DNA of 64,000 nucleotides from Bog-473 sp963737745 (GTDB lineage Bacteria; Actinomycetota; Acidimicrobiia; Acidimicrobiales; RAAP-2), in NCBI GenBank assembly GCA_963737745.1, contig CAVTTR010000005.1, positions 124,001-188,000 on the forward strand, written 5' to 3'. This document shows positions 35,714-45,049 of the stretch, piece after piece. Positions within the stretch are counted from its first letter, which is position 1; each line of letters opens with the position of its first letter. The position numbers and the translations under genes are program-made. The notes beneath the pieces were generated by a model. It was given only the letters and a program-made list of their open reading frames with translations. It was not told the origin of the DNA and did not search any database.

Positions 35714-36700
35714 ATGATGTCGCTGCCCTTCGCATTGCGCTTTGACTTCCGCAATCCCAACTTCGCGGGTACCTCCATGGCAGATCGCTACGCCGTCGCC
35801 CTCGACATGGTCGAGTGGGCGGACACTCTCGGCTGCCGTAGCGTCATCGTCTCCGAGCACCATGGATCCCCCGACGGCTATCTGCCCAGCCCGCTGCCAA
35901 TGGTGGCCGCCATGGCCGCGCGCACCAAAAACATTCGCTTCACCGTCTCCGCTCTCATTGCACCGTTCTACGACCCCCTCCGCCTCGCTGAAGACATGGT
36001 CGTGCTCGACAACCTCAGCTTCGGCCGGGTCGATCTCATGGTGGCCGGTGGTTACGTCAGGGACGAGTTCGCCATGTACGGAGCGTCAATGAGCGAGCGT
36101 GGCATCCGTGTGACCGAGGTGGTCACGACACTCAAAGCCGCCTTCAGAGGAGAGCCGTTCAACTACCAAGGACGGACCGTCCACGTGACCCCACAGCCCT
36201 TTAGCCCTGGCGGACCCCCCATCATGATGGGGGGGAGCAGCGAGGCGGCGGCCCGCCGGGCGGCGCGCATCGCTGACGGCTTTTTCCCCACCACTCCCGA
36301 CGTCTGGGAGTTTTACAACGACGAGTTGGCGAAGCTAGGCCGTCCTACGGCTGGACCGTGTCCCGTAGGTGATGCGGTGACCGTCGCCCTGGCCGATAAC
36401 CCTGAAGAGGCCTGGAAGCAGATGGGTCCATTCTTTCTGCACGAAATGAATCGGTACGGCGCCTGGCTGCAGGGAAACAATGGATCGGGCGGCTACCAGA
36501 TCGTCGAGAACATGGAGAAGCTGCAAGAACTCGGGCGTTACAGGATCCTCAGGCCGGACGAGTACATCGATCAACTGAAAGCCTCGCCGGCTCCCTTCGC
36601 CACATTGCATCCGCTTTGCGGTGGCACGCCCCCCGACCTGGCCTGGCCCAGCCTCAAGCTCTTCGAGTCGCACGTCCTGCCAGCTTTCTTGCAGGATTAA
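35714..36700 (+). CDS. LLM-class flavin/F420-dependent oxidoreductase (intact)
   Basis: About 328 residues from ATG 35714 (or 35717), preceded by GGAAGGA. It has the luciferase-like TIM-barrel motifs SLPFALRFDFRNP, DMVEWADTLGCRSVIVSEHH, LDNLSFGRVDLMVAGGYVRDEF and PIMMGGSSEAAARRAARIADGFF. The family uses FMNH2 or reduced F420; the choice cannot be made here. It may carry out a monooxygenation or hydride transfer within the island. It lies at the right end of the region controlled by the palindromes. Confidence 0.88.
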   Translation: MMSLPFALRFDFRNPNFAGTSMADRYAVALDMVEWADTLGCRSVIVSEHHGSPDGYLPSPLPMVAAMAARTKNIRFTVSALIAPFYDPLRLAEDMVVLDNLSFGRVDLMVAGGYVRDEFAMYGASMSERGIRVTEVVTTLKAAFRGEPFNYQGRTVHVTPQPFSPGGPPIMMGGSSEAAARRAARIADGFFPTTPDVWEFYNDELAKLGRPTAGPCPVGDAVTVALADNPEEAWKQMGPFFLHEMNRYGAWLQGNNGSGGYQIVENMEKLQELGRYRILRPDEYIDQLKASPAPFATLHPLCGGTPPDLAWPSLKLFESHVLPAFLQD

Positions 36701-36834
36701 TCAGCGGCCACCACGGCCACCGCGCACGCGTGCCATTTCATGGAAGCGTCGAGAAAGGTCTTTCGGTTTTTACCCGACGAAAGCGGTGGTTCAGGGCGCC
36801 ACCCTACGCACTACCCTCATGCTGCGTCGCCTGC

Positions 36835-37669
36835 TCAATGTCTGCACTCGACCGACTTGGCCACCACGAACTGGTGATCGCTGCGGGTGCGGTATACCCC
36901 TCGCGAATCCCGACACGGCTCGAGTGCGGCGAGCACGGCATCACGCAGGGTCGTTGCGTCATTTGAGCGCAGCGCAGGGACTGCCGGTCCCAAACTCGAG
37001 AGCGCCCGCCATGCCGTGTCCGCGTCCGGCCACTCCATTGTCGAGACACGGGCGCCGCGCTCGAGCACCGAGAACCCGCTCATCTCCAACATCTCCTCGG
37101 CAACACCCGGCGCGGCAATATTGTTGAGGCGTCGCATGGAGTCGCGGTGTTGCTCAGGAGCGTGAAACGCAAAGACTTTGAACACCTCACGGATGTCAAG
37201 GGGTGGTCCTTGTCCCCAGAAACTGATGGCAACGAGTCCGCCTGGCTTCAGTACCCGGTGGATTTCGTCGAGTGCCTCGCCGCAGCCGCCCCAGATCCCG
37301 TTGACAGACAGGACAGCGTCGAAGCGCGCCCTGGTCCAGGGGAGTTCGAACATCGACCCGACTCGCAGATCTGCCGCCGGTGTGCGGTCGCGGGCCACCG
37401 CCACGAGCTCGGCGGCTGCGTCAATTCCGGCGACGTCGGCACCCATGCCGGCCGCGAACGCGGACGGCCAGGCCCGAACCGCAGGCCACGTCGAGCAGCG
37501 AGGTCCCCAGGCTGATCCCGAGCCTGGGGAGCAGTGCGACGAGCATGTCGAACGAGTAGTGCTCGTAGAGACACGACCAGTCGTTGGCTCTACAGCCCCA
37601 CGCTTCCCCCGCCTCCTCCCACTTGTGGGCAGGTACGGCTGTCGCGGTGTCTTCGTTGTCGGTTGCCAT
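36835..37669 (-). CDS. SAM-dependent methyltransferase (frameshift)
   Basis: About 277 residues. The start is taken as ATG 37669 (ATDNEDTATAVPAHKWEEAG). Motif I is LLDVACGSGLAV, motif II-IV AGIDAAAELV and FDAVLSVNGIWG, and post-motifs HRVLKPGGLVAISFWG. The frame changes at about 37458; dropping one G gives LAVRFAAGMGADVAG. It is a class I methyltransferase of the UbiE/ArsM-like group with unknown substrate. It is divergent from OsmC. Confidence 0.83.
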
Positions 37670-37721
37670 GGACACATCATGTGCCGCCGACCCGAAATGT
37701 CTTGAAGTTCTCGTGGATATT

Positions 37722-37742
37722 TCCTGAAGGCGATCGTCAGGA
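37722..37742. promoter_or_regulatory. Inverted repeat TCCTGA-N9-TCAGGA in the methyltransferase/OsmC divergent promoter
   Basis: Six-base perfect arms at 37722-37727 and 37737-37742 sit 53 bp upstream of the methyltransferase start and 98 bp upstream of OsmC. A dimeric regulator site is possible, but no regulator is adjacent. Confidence 0.35.
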
Positions 37743-37839
37743 GATAACCACGCTGTCTTCATGACCTGCAGCCGATCAACCCGGATAGTGGACGCAGCGG
37801 CAGCAGCCCGCCGTCGCCCACGGACCGAGAGGACCCAAC

Positions 37840-38403
37840 ATGACTCAGACCGAAGCCCCCACCGTCGACAACGGTGTCAATATTGAGGCACTTCGCGGCG
37901 CCCGGCAGGCGCTGACCGATGCGCCCGAGGCGGCAAAATTCCAGTGGCGTGCTCGCTGCGAGTGGGTGAACGGCACGCACAGCCGCTCGACCATTACCGA
38001 CTTCTCCGGCCTGGGCGACCAGCACTCCCACCGGCAGGCGTACACCATCGAGGCGGACCATCCCGAAGTATTCGCATCTCAGGACAACGGTGTGACCCCT
38101 CCCGAGATCGTCCTGGGGGCCCTCGCCTCTTGTCTCACTGCCGGTGTGGCAACCGTGGCCACCAACCGCGGCGTTCAGCTGCGCTCGGTAACCGCGATCG
38201 TGCAGGGCGAAATGGACCTCCAGGGCATCCTCGGTATCGATGCTGACGTCCGCAACGGCTTCGACCGTATCGACGTCCGGTTCGAGATCGATGCAGATGC
38301 GAGCCCGGCTGACATTGAGGCCATCGTCGCGCAGTCCCAGAAGCGCTCCGCTGTCTTCGACATCATCACTAACCCGACGACCGTGATGGTCACGGTGGCT
38401 TGA
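37840..38403 (+). CDS. OsmC-family protein with one redox Cys
   Basis: 187 residues. The OsmC fold is shown by TPPEIVLGALASCLTAGVATVA (first Cys) and the second-Cys region SQKRSAVFDIITNPT. The second position, where peroxidatic OsmC/Ohr proteins carry Cys, is Ser. It therefore fits the OsmC-like group that is not a typical thiol peroxidase. It is 24 bp upstream of the FAD oxidoreductase gene and probably in the same operon. Confidence 0.87.
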   Translation: MTQTEAPTVDNGVNIEALRGARQALTDAPEAAKFQWRARCEWVNGTHSRSTITDFSGLGDQHSHRQAYTIEADHPEVFASQDNGVTPPEIVLGALASCLTAGVATVATNRGVQLRSVTAIVQGEMDLQGILGIDADVRNGFDRIDVRFEIDADASPADIEAIVAQSQKRSAVFDIITNPTTVMVTVA

Positions 38404-38427
38404 ACCAACGGCGAGGGAGAGTACAAC

Positions 38428-39687
38428 GTGCACACGTCGGTCGTCGTCGTCGGAGCAGGCCCGAGCGGTCTCGCTATGAGCCATCACCTCACCGGTGCCG
38501 GCATCGACCACGTGCTCCTCGAGCGGGGGGAGGTGGCCAACTCATGGCGAACCGAACGCTGGGACTCGCTCCGCCTCCTGACACCGAACTGGATGACGGA
38601 CCTACCCGGCGCGCGCTATGAGGGCGGGGACCCGGACGGGTATATGAGCGCAGCAGAAACCGTGGAGGCGTTGGAGTCATATCGCTCCTCCTTTGACCCG
38701 CCGCTGCAAACCGGAATCGAGGTCGAGGCGGCGTGTCGGACCGGCGACGGATTTGAGCTTCGCACAAAAGGGGAAACCTGGCGCTGCGACGTGATCGTCG
38801 CTGCCACGGGCGCGTCGAGCGAATCCCGCGTGCCGACATTGGCCTCCAGCCTCCCACGGTCTGTCCAGCAGCTCACCTCCCTGTCCTACAAGCTGCCGGC
38901 CCAGATTGACGACCGTGGTCGCGTATTGGTGGTGGGTGCGTCAGCGTCGGGAGTGCAGATCGCAGACGAGCTGCAACGAGCCGGTCGTGACGTCACCATC
39001 GCGGTCGGCGATCACATACGGTTGCCACGCTCGTATCGAGGATGTGACATCTACTGGTGGCTGGACAGGATCGGCCAACTCGACGAGCGATGGGACGAGG
39101 TAGAAGACCTCCAGCGTGCCCGCCGGCATGCATCGGTCCAGGTGGTCGGGAGCGATGACGGACGGGACGTCGACCTGACCAGCTTGCAGACGCTCGGCGT
39201 TCAGATCGTTGGGCGCCTGATGGCGATCCGCGGCACGACAGCATTGTGCTCGGGCGGCCTGGGGAGCCTGGTTGCCAACGCCGATCTGAAGGAGGCCCGG
39301 CTCCTCCACCGTATCGACGAATGGGTCGACGAGCACGACATGGCCGCTCTCGTCGGCCCTGCGGTCAAACCGGGTCCGACCGTTCTCACCCAGGTACCGA
39401 CCGAGCTCAAACTCGCCCGCTTCGGAACGGTGATCTGGGCGACCGGGTTCCGCCCTACATACGGCTGGTTGGATCCCCGAGCGCTCGACCACCGCGGCCG
39501 CGTCCAGCACGACGGGGGTGTCGCGACCATGCAAGGCCTCTACCTGCTGGGCCTCCCGTTCCTGCGGCGCCGACGTTCCAACCTGCTGGCGGGGATGGGC
39601 CTCGACGCGTCCGAACTCGGTCAGCACGTCGTCGGGTACCTCAGGGACGTCGGGCGGGTATGCACTGCCATGTCACGCCGAGGCTGA
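38428..39687 (+). CDS. Flavin-containing monooxygenase-like FAD oxidoreductase
   Basis: 419 residues. FAD motif VVVVGAGPSGLAMSHHL, an HVLLERGEVANSWRTERWDSL core and an NADPH motif VLVVGASASGVQIADEL. The ATG-like motif is VIWATGFRPTYGWL. It matches putative flavoprotein monooxygenases (CzcO-like) that use NADPH and O2. No substrate can be inferred. It ends 2 bp before the convergent regulator gene. Confidence 0.88.
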   Translation: MHTSVVVVGAGPSGLAMSHHLTGAGIDHVLLERGEVANSWRTERWDSLRLLTPNWMTDLPGARYEGGDPDGYMSAAETVEALESYRSSFDPPLQTGIEVEAACRTGDGFELRTKGETWRCDVIVAATGASSESRVPTLASSLPRSVQQLTSLSYKLPAQIDDRGRVLVVGASASGVQIADELQRAGRDVTIAVGDHIRLPRSYRGCDIYWWLDRIGQLDERWDEVEDLQRARRHASVQVVGSDDGRDVDLTSLQTLGVQIVGRLMAIRGTTALCSGGLGSLVANADLKEARLLHRIDEWVDEHDMAALVGPAVKPGPTVLTQVPTELKLARFGTVIWATGFRPTYGWLDPRALDHRGRVQHDGGVATMQGLYLLGLPFLRRRRSNLLAGMGLDASELGQHVVGYLRDVGRVCTAMSRRG

Positions 39688-39689
39688 GA

Positions 39690-42212
39690 TCAGCTCATAC
39701 CGCTGAGCGCTCGTCGAGTCCGCAAGACGATGTCCCCTACGGGGCTGAGGGCACCGGCCGCGAGTAGTTCGTCGGAACGCTCGGTTCCCAAGGAGTCGAT
39801 GAGCCGGTCCCTTGTGGCGAAGGCGAGGTCATGCAGGGTGCTCGACATTGGCGCCACGCCGAGCATGGCGTGCCTCTCGATGGCACCGAACAGTTCGATG
39901 GCGAGTTCGGCTTCGTCGATCCGGTCGAGAGCGATCGCACAGCGCGAGAGGGTATGCCACTGCTGCGACCAGTCTCCGGCTCGATCCCAGACTCCGACCA
40001 TATCGGCGAGGCCCGCACACCCGGCCTCCAGCTCGCCTCGAGAGACGAGGAGTCCGCTCGCCTCGGTGACGGCAAACCCGTGCATCCAGCGGTTCCCGAC
40101 GGCGCCTGCAATCCGGCCGCTTGCGCTGAATGCCTCCAGTGCCTCGTCCTCGGTTCGGCTGGCAAACCCGCGGGCGACCTCGACGGACGCCAGGTCCGTC
40201 GGGGACATCGTCACCTTCGCCACGTCGCTGGCTCGGGCGATCAGAGCCTCGGCCTCTTCGTAGGCACCGTTCGAGCTGTGTCCGACGGCCGCCAAATAGC
40301 AGGCGTGGACGAGTCGCGACCGATTTCCGGACTCCTCAGCCAGTTCAATCTGTCGCAGCGCTTCGGCGTGGCCCTTTGTCGGCTCGCCCACGAGGTAGAA
40401 GACATTGGCGAAGGTTCGTTCCGCCAGGCCACTGGGGAAGACGGACAGCTGGCACTCCAGTTGGCGCGTTTCCTCCGCGAGCTGCACCGCGAGATCGAAC
40501 TCGCCACGGACCCAGGCACCATACGCCCGCATCCCGGTCAGCATCGGGGCGAGGGGGTCTTCGAGCGCACCTGGCGCGTTGCAGGCGGCGTCGGCCCACG
40601 TGAACACCTCGTAGCGCATGGCTCGCATGGCGAACTCGCGGATCGACGTGATCAGGCCGAAGGTAACGTCGAGAGCCCCGAGCTCTAGGGCAAAGCGCTG
40701 CGCGGCTCGTAGGTCGGCCAGCGAGGACTCGGCTCTGGCGATCGCGTCTCCTTCATCGGGACCACGTAGCTCAGACTCAACCCTTCCGGCCTCGGCAGCG
40801 AAATGTCTCGCATGCACGGCGTACAGCTCAGCGGCTCGGGCATCGCTGAGGCGGGTCCGACCGTATTCCCGGAGCGTCTCGAGGAGCTCGTAGCGAGTCG
40901 AGCCTCCAGCCTGCGGACGCACAGCCAACATGGAGCGCTCCGTAAGCCGCGTCAGGAGGTCGAGGGTGTCGCCTCCGGGGGCCATTGCCTCAGCCGAGCG
41001 CAGCTCGAAGGAACCGGCGAGCACTGACAGCGCGGTGAAGAGTGCCCGCTCGTCTAATTCGAGCATGTCGTAGGACCAACTGATGGCGTCGTGCATGGTC
41101 CGGTGCCGAGGATCGCTCCCTCTGCGCATCGCCTTGAGTACGCCAAAACGCTGGTCGAGGCGATGAGCGACCTCGGAAACGCCAATCGCACACGCTCGTG
41201 CCGCGGCCAGCTCAATGGCCAGCGGGATTCCGTCAAGGCGTCGACAGATCTCGAGAACCAGCGGGCCGATGACCTCATTGAGGGTAAAGGAAGGATCCGC
41301 CGCCTTGGCCCGAGCGACGAAGAGTGTGACAGCAGGGATCTCGGAGAGTTCGCCGAGATCCACATCTGACGCGAACAGGTCCTTGGGTCCGGTCGGCAGC
41401 GGATCCACGGTCCAGAGTCGCTCGCCAGCCACGGCAAGCGGTTCCCGGCTGGTGGCGAGGATCGCGATGGTGGGAGCCTCGCTCAGAATCCGCGACACGA
41501 GTTCGGCCACAGGCTCGATCAGGTGCTCGCAATTGTCGAGGACCAGCAGGCTGTGTCGGGGGCGCAGCAAATCGATGATGGCGTCGTCGATCGAGCTCGA
41601 CTTCCGTAGGTTCACATCGATCGCCGTAGCAAGCGCCGCGGCCGTAGCGTCCTGATCGACGACTCCTACGAACTCCACGACGTGGACACCATCCTCGAAC
41701 TGGCCACCAACCGTGCGGGCCAGCTCCATGGCCAGTGAGGTCTTTCCCACGCCCCCCGGGCCGATCAACGTGACCAGACGGTGATCGACGATCATCTCGG
41801 CGAGCCGCTCCACCAATGCCTCGCGTCCGATCAACGGCTGGACCCGGACGCCGATGGATGCTCCCGTGAAAACAGGGGGCGGCGCGACCTCGGTTCGAAC
41901 CTCCTCAATCTCCTCTACCGTCGCCACGAATTCGTACCCTTTGCCATGCACCGTCCGGATGATGGACTGCTGGCTGCCATCGTCACCCACGGCCTGGCGG
42001 ACCGCCTTGATCCGCGTTGTAAGCGCTGACTCGCTCACGAAGCGATCACCCCAGATCGCGTCGAGCAGTTCCTCCTTGCGCACCACCGCTCCACGATGCG
42101 TAATGAGGTAAACGAGTACGTCGAACACCTGAGGCTCGACCCGAATCTCCGCGCCACCCCGACGAAGGACGACGCGATCCAGGTTCAACTCGCAGTCAGC
42201 GAATCGGATCAC
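39690..42212 (-). CDS. Winged-helix/ATPase/TPR regulator, 840 aa (LuxR/SARP-adjacent STAND type)
   Basis: Domains in order: OmpR/PhoB-type winged helix (residues 1-95, FDVLVYLITHRGAVVRKEEL and GKGYEFV); NB-ARC-like ATPase with Walker A GPGGVGKTS at 151-159, Walker B LLVLDNCEHL near 222-231 and TSREPL; then helical repeats with no clear signature to the end. This is the layout of large STAND-type transcription activators. It converges with the FAD oxidoreductase and is divergent from the LLM gene at 42321, which it may control. It is intact over 2.5 kb. Confidence 0.9.
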   Translation of the reverse strand: MIRFADCELNLDRVVLRRGGAEIRVEPQVFDVLVYLITHRGAVVRKEELLDAIWGDRFVSESALTTRIKAVRQAVGDDGSQQSIIRTVHGKGYEFVATVEEIEEVRTEVAPPPVFTGASIGVRVQPLIGREALVERLAEMIVDHRLVTLIGPGGVGKTSLAMELARTVGGQFEDGVHVVEFVGVVDQDATAAALATAIDVNLRKSSSIDDAIIDLLRPRHSLLVLDNCEHLIEPVAELVSRILSEAPTIAILATSREPLAVAGERLWTVDPLPTGPKDLFASDVDLGELSEIPAVTLFVARAKAADPSFTLNEVIGPLVLEICRRLDGIPLAIELAAARACAIGVSEVAHRLDQRFGVLKAMRRGSDPRHRTMHDAISWSYDMLELDERALFTALSVLAGSFELRSAEAMAPGGDTLDLLTRLTERSMLAVRPQAGGSTRYELLETLREYGRTRLSDARAAELYAVHARHFAAEAGRVESELRGPDEGDAIARAESSLADLRAAQRFALELGALDVTFGLITSIREFAMRAMRYEVFTWADAACNAPGALEDPLAPMLTGMRAYGAWVRGEFDLAVQLAEETRQLECQLSVFPSGLAERTFANVFYLVGEPTKGHAEALRQIELAEESGNRSRLVHACYLAAVGHSSNGAYEEAEALIARASDVAKVTMSPTDLASVEVARGFASRTEDEALEAFSASGRIAGAVGNRWMHGFAVTEASGLLVSRGELEAGCAGLADMVGVWDRAGDWSQQWHTLSRCAIALDRIDEAELAIELFGAIERHAMLGVAPMSSTLHDLAFATRDRLIDSLGTERSDELLAAGALSPVGDIVLRTRRALSGMS

Positions 42213-42320
42213 CTCACTGACCGTAGCCGCGACGATCGTCCGCTCTCAGCGAGCGGATCTCAATTTTTGAGCATGTGCCTGATAGGTTGCAAAGTGGACG
42301 TCGCGAGCGAGGAGGCAGGA

Positions 42321-43297
42321 ATGAAGTTCGCGACGGGACTCCCCGGACTCATGCGGTACCCGCCGAGCCAATTCCCCCCAGGCGGCGACAACTGGCAAGA
42401 GCGCCTGACGAGCGAGGACTTTCAGCGCATCGCTCAGGTGACGGAGCAATTGGGCTACGACGCGATCACCGTGTCGGAGCACATAGTGATGCCGCGAGTC
42501 CTCGTCGGGTCCATGGGTGCCTATTGGCCGGATGCGTTGACGGCCATGACGTTCATTGCGGGCGCCACGACGAAAATCAGGGTGAACAGCAGCGTAATCG
42601 TCCTCCCGTACCACGAGCCGCTGGCGTTTGCGAAGGCGATCGCAACGCTCGACGTTCTGTCGAGTGGACGCGTCACGCTCACCTTCGGCGTCGGGATGGC
42701 CCGCGGTGAGTTCGACAGCGCTTCGCGTCCCGTTCGAGAAGCGCGGACGAGTCACCGATGAATACATCGACGTGCTCGAAATTGCTATGGACAACGAAGG
42801 AACCGGAGTTCCACGGCGAGTTCGTTGACTTCTCGGATGTCGAATTCGAGCCCAAGCCCGCGCAGAAGCCGCACCCGCCAATTTGGATCGGCGGAAGCTC
42901 CATGGCTGCCCTTCGGCGCGCGGCCCGCGTTGGCGACGGCTGGTATCCCTCAGGGTCCCAGGGCGGGAAGGGACCGTGGCTGAACACCATCGACGATCTT
43001 CCTATGTTCCTCGATGAGGCCAGGCGGGTGCCGGGGTTTGAGGAGCGCGAGTCCCGGTTCGAGATCGCGATGCCGGTGTCGTCCAGCCGGTTCGGCCCCA
43101 ACCACGAGGCTCTGCCGGAAGTCGACGCAGCGCCGGGCAGCGTGCAGGAGGTCGTCGACCGGATCGGCGCACTACACGAGGCCGGCGTCACCTGGACGTC
43201 GATCCCCCGGCCAACCGATCGGCCCATACGCTCGGTGGAGGATTATCTGGCCGATCTCGAATGGGGAGCGAACGAGGTCATGCCACTTTTCCGGTGA
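42321..43297 (+). CDS. LLM-class F420-dependent oxidoreductase (two frameshifts)
   Basis: About 324 residues from ATG 42321, with GGAGGCAGGA just upstream. Segments: TGLPGLMRYPP, EQLGYDAITVSEHI, TLDVLSSGRVTLTFGVG, WIGGSSMAALRRAARVGDGW. One surplus base near 42718 separates GEFD and ALRVPFEKRGR, and a surplus A in the AAA run near 42779 separates VLE and LLWTTKEPEFHG. Corrected sequence matches the TIGR03619-like group. The divergent 840-residue regulator shares the promoter region. Confidence 0.85.
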
Positions 43298-43416
43298 CCA
43301 CGCTGGGTCGCGCCACGGGTAGCTGGCACTCCCCTGGCGCCTGGTCGCTATCACGGCGGACGCCTCCGTTGCATCCGGACGGCCTTGCTGCTCGGGACGC
43401 CGTGAGTCCGCAGTGT

Positions 43417-43438
43417 CCCACTCAACGTCGTGAGTGGG
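43417..43438. terminator. Hairpin between convergent LLM and TetR genes
   Basis: CCCACTCA (43417-43424) and TGAGTGGG (43431-43438) form a perfect 8-bp stem with a 6-base loop. It lies between the convergent genes ending at 43297 and 43510. There is no long U tract, so it may be a bidirectional weak terminator. Confidence 0.5.
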
Positions 43439-43509
43439 CTATTGATTAATTAGAAAGGCCCAAGTTCGGCTGAACTCGGCGCCGCATCCGGCACTCACTC
43501 GGTCCCGGC

Positions 43510-44109
43510 TTACGGGTTCCCGCCTGCGCCAAGCGGTTCCGCTGTCGTAGGGAGAGCTTCGTCGACGAGGACGGCTGCGATGGCGGCAGCGGTGGCGAGA
43601 GTCTCGGTGTTGAGAACTCGGCTGCGGGCCGAGGCGCCATCCAGCAGCAACGCCAGCTGTTCGCCCAGCTGTTCGGGGTTGGTGGCGCCAGCTTCGCGGG
43701 CGGTATCGGTGAGCCGCGCCGCAAACGCATTCTTGTAGTCGCGGGCGTACGCGCGTGCCGGGTGGCCCGGGTTGGCTATTTCGACGGCCGCCGCGATGAA
43801 TGGGCACAGAGGCGAGTGGACGTCGAACGCGGCAAGGAGTCGGTCGCGGGGTGCGAGGTCGGTGCGGTCGAAGACTTCAGGCAGGATGTCGGGATCGAAT
43901 CGGCGAAGGCATTCGGCGATCAGCTCGTCCTTGCCGCTGAAGTGCTGGTAAAGCGTGCGCTTGGACACTTCGGCCTCCGCGCAGAGCTGGTCGATACCGG
44001 TGCAGTTGATGCCTTGCTCACGGAACAGTCGTTGCGAGGCACTGACGATTCGCTCTCGTGCGCCCCTGCCGCGGCGGAGGCCTCGCGGTCCCTTCTCTAG
44101 CTGCGTCAT
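43510..44109 (-). CDS. TetR-family regulator
   Basis: 199 residues. HTH: GIDQLCAEAEVSKRTLYQHF followed by SGKDELIAECL. The C-terminal region CPFIAAAVEIANPGHPARAY with TetR_C-like tetracycline-repressor-type helices matches the AcrR subgroup. It is divergent from an SDR/F420-reductase/ABM-monooxygenase series, likely its target. Two inverted repeats lie in the 123-bp gap. Confidence 0.9.
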   Translation of the reverse strand: MTQLEKGPRGLRRGRGARERIVSASQRLFREQGINCTGIDQLCAEAEVSKRTLYQHFSGKDELIAECLRRFDPDILPEVFDRTDLAPRDRLLAAFDVHSPLCPFIAAAVEIANPGHPARAYARDYKNAFAARLTDTAREAGATNPEQLGEQLALLLDGASARSRVLNTETLATAAAIAAVLVDEALPTTAEPLGAGGNP

Positions 44110-44118
44110 ACGCCTCAG

Positions 44119-44200
44119 CGTACCTCAATTGGTACGACTCAGTGTACATAGCTTGCGTTCCCAGCGCCCTCCTGTTACGTTAACCACACAGGTCGGTGTG
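44119..44200. promoter_or_regulatory. Two inverted repeats in the TetR/SDR divergent promoter
   Basis: CGTACC-TCAATT-GGTACG (44119-44136) is a perfect 6-bp inverted repeat 10 bp upstream of the TetR start. CACAC-AGGTCG-GTGTG (44185-44200, spanning from the first CACAC) lies 32 bp upstream of the SDR start. Either may be the autoregulatory site of the TetR protein. The first has the better position for self-repression. Confidence 0.5.
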
Positions 44201-44232
44201 TATAACATCGACAGTCCAAATGAAGGAGTCTC

Positions 44233-44967
44233 GTGGGAAAGCTCGATGGCAAGGTTGCGGTGATCACAGGCGGGACAAGCGGCATGGCGTTGGCCGGTGC
44301 GAAGTTGTTCGTTGACGAAGGAGCTCACGTCTTCATCTCGGGCCGCCGGAAGGACGTGTTGGACGAAGCCGTCGAGCTGATCGGCCGAAACGTGACCGGC
44401 GTGCAAGCCGATTCGGCCGACCTCGACGACCTGGACCGACTGTTCGAGACAGTCAAACAGGAAAAGGGAGCGGTTGACGTGTTGTGGGCAAGTGCCGGCG
44501 TGGGCGAACAGGGCGGTCTCGCCGAGATCACCGAAAAGCAGTTCGACGCCGCCTTCTCGCTAAACGCGCGCGGCACGTTGTTCACGGTCCAAAAGGCGCT
44601 GCCGCTGTTCAATGATGGAGGTTCGATCTTCATGACCGGGTCGAACGCTTCGCTCCGGGGTTATCCCAACTGGAGTGTGTATGCAGCGAGCAAGGCCGTG
44701 CTCCCCGCCTATGCACGAGTGTGGGTTTCCGAGCTGAGAGACAGGAAGATCCGGGTGAACGTGCTGACTCCCGGCCAGGTCGCCTCGCCGATGCTGGAGG
44801 AGGTGATGGACCCGGAGATGAAGGCGCAATTCGAGTCTGTGATTCCGAGGCGAGAGATGGGTCGCCCTGAAGAGATCGCCACGGTCGCGTTGTTCCTCGC
44901 CTCGGACGATTCGAGCTATGTCAATGGCATGGAGCTGGTTGTCGATGGCGGCACCACAGTGATCTGA
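44233..44967 (+). CDS. Short-chain dehydrogenase/reductase
   Basis: 244 residues from a GTG. Coenzyme motif TGGTSGMALAGA, catalytic Ser in MTGSNASLRG and Tyr/Lys in YAASKAV. The start is preceded by AAGGAG. It is the first gene of a rightward run with F420-dependent NADP reductase and a monooxygenase, probably controlled by the divergent TetR. Substrate unknown. Confidence 0.92.
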   Translation: MGKLDGKVAVITGGTSGMALAGAKLFVDEGAHVFISGRRKDVLDEAVELIGRNVTGVQADSADLDDLDRLFETVKQEKGAVDVLWASAGVGEQGGLAEITEKQFDAAFSLNARGTLFTVQKALPLFNDGGSIFMTGSNASLRGYPNWSVYAASKAVLPAYARVWVSELRDRKIRVNVLTPGQVASPMLEEVMDPEMKAQFESVIPRREMGRPEEIATVALFLASDDSSYVNGMELVVDGGTTVI

Positions 44968-45049
44968 GTACGTCGACACGGCAGGCCATCAGGCCAGCAA
45001 GACCCTCACGATCAACCAAAAATCTAGACATCACGAAGGAACGCACGAC

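Noticed and set aside
41052..41057. GTCTAA in the 840-residue regulator gene
   Set aside because: A lone half-site inside a coding sequence with no second arm.
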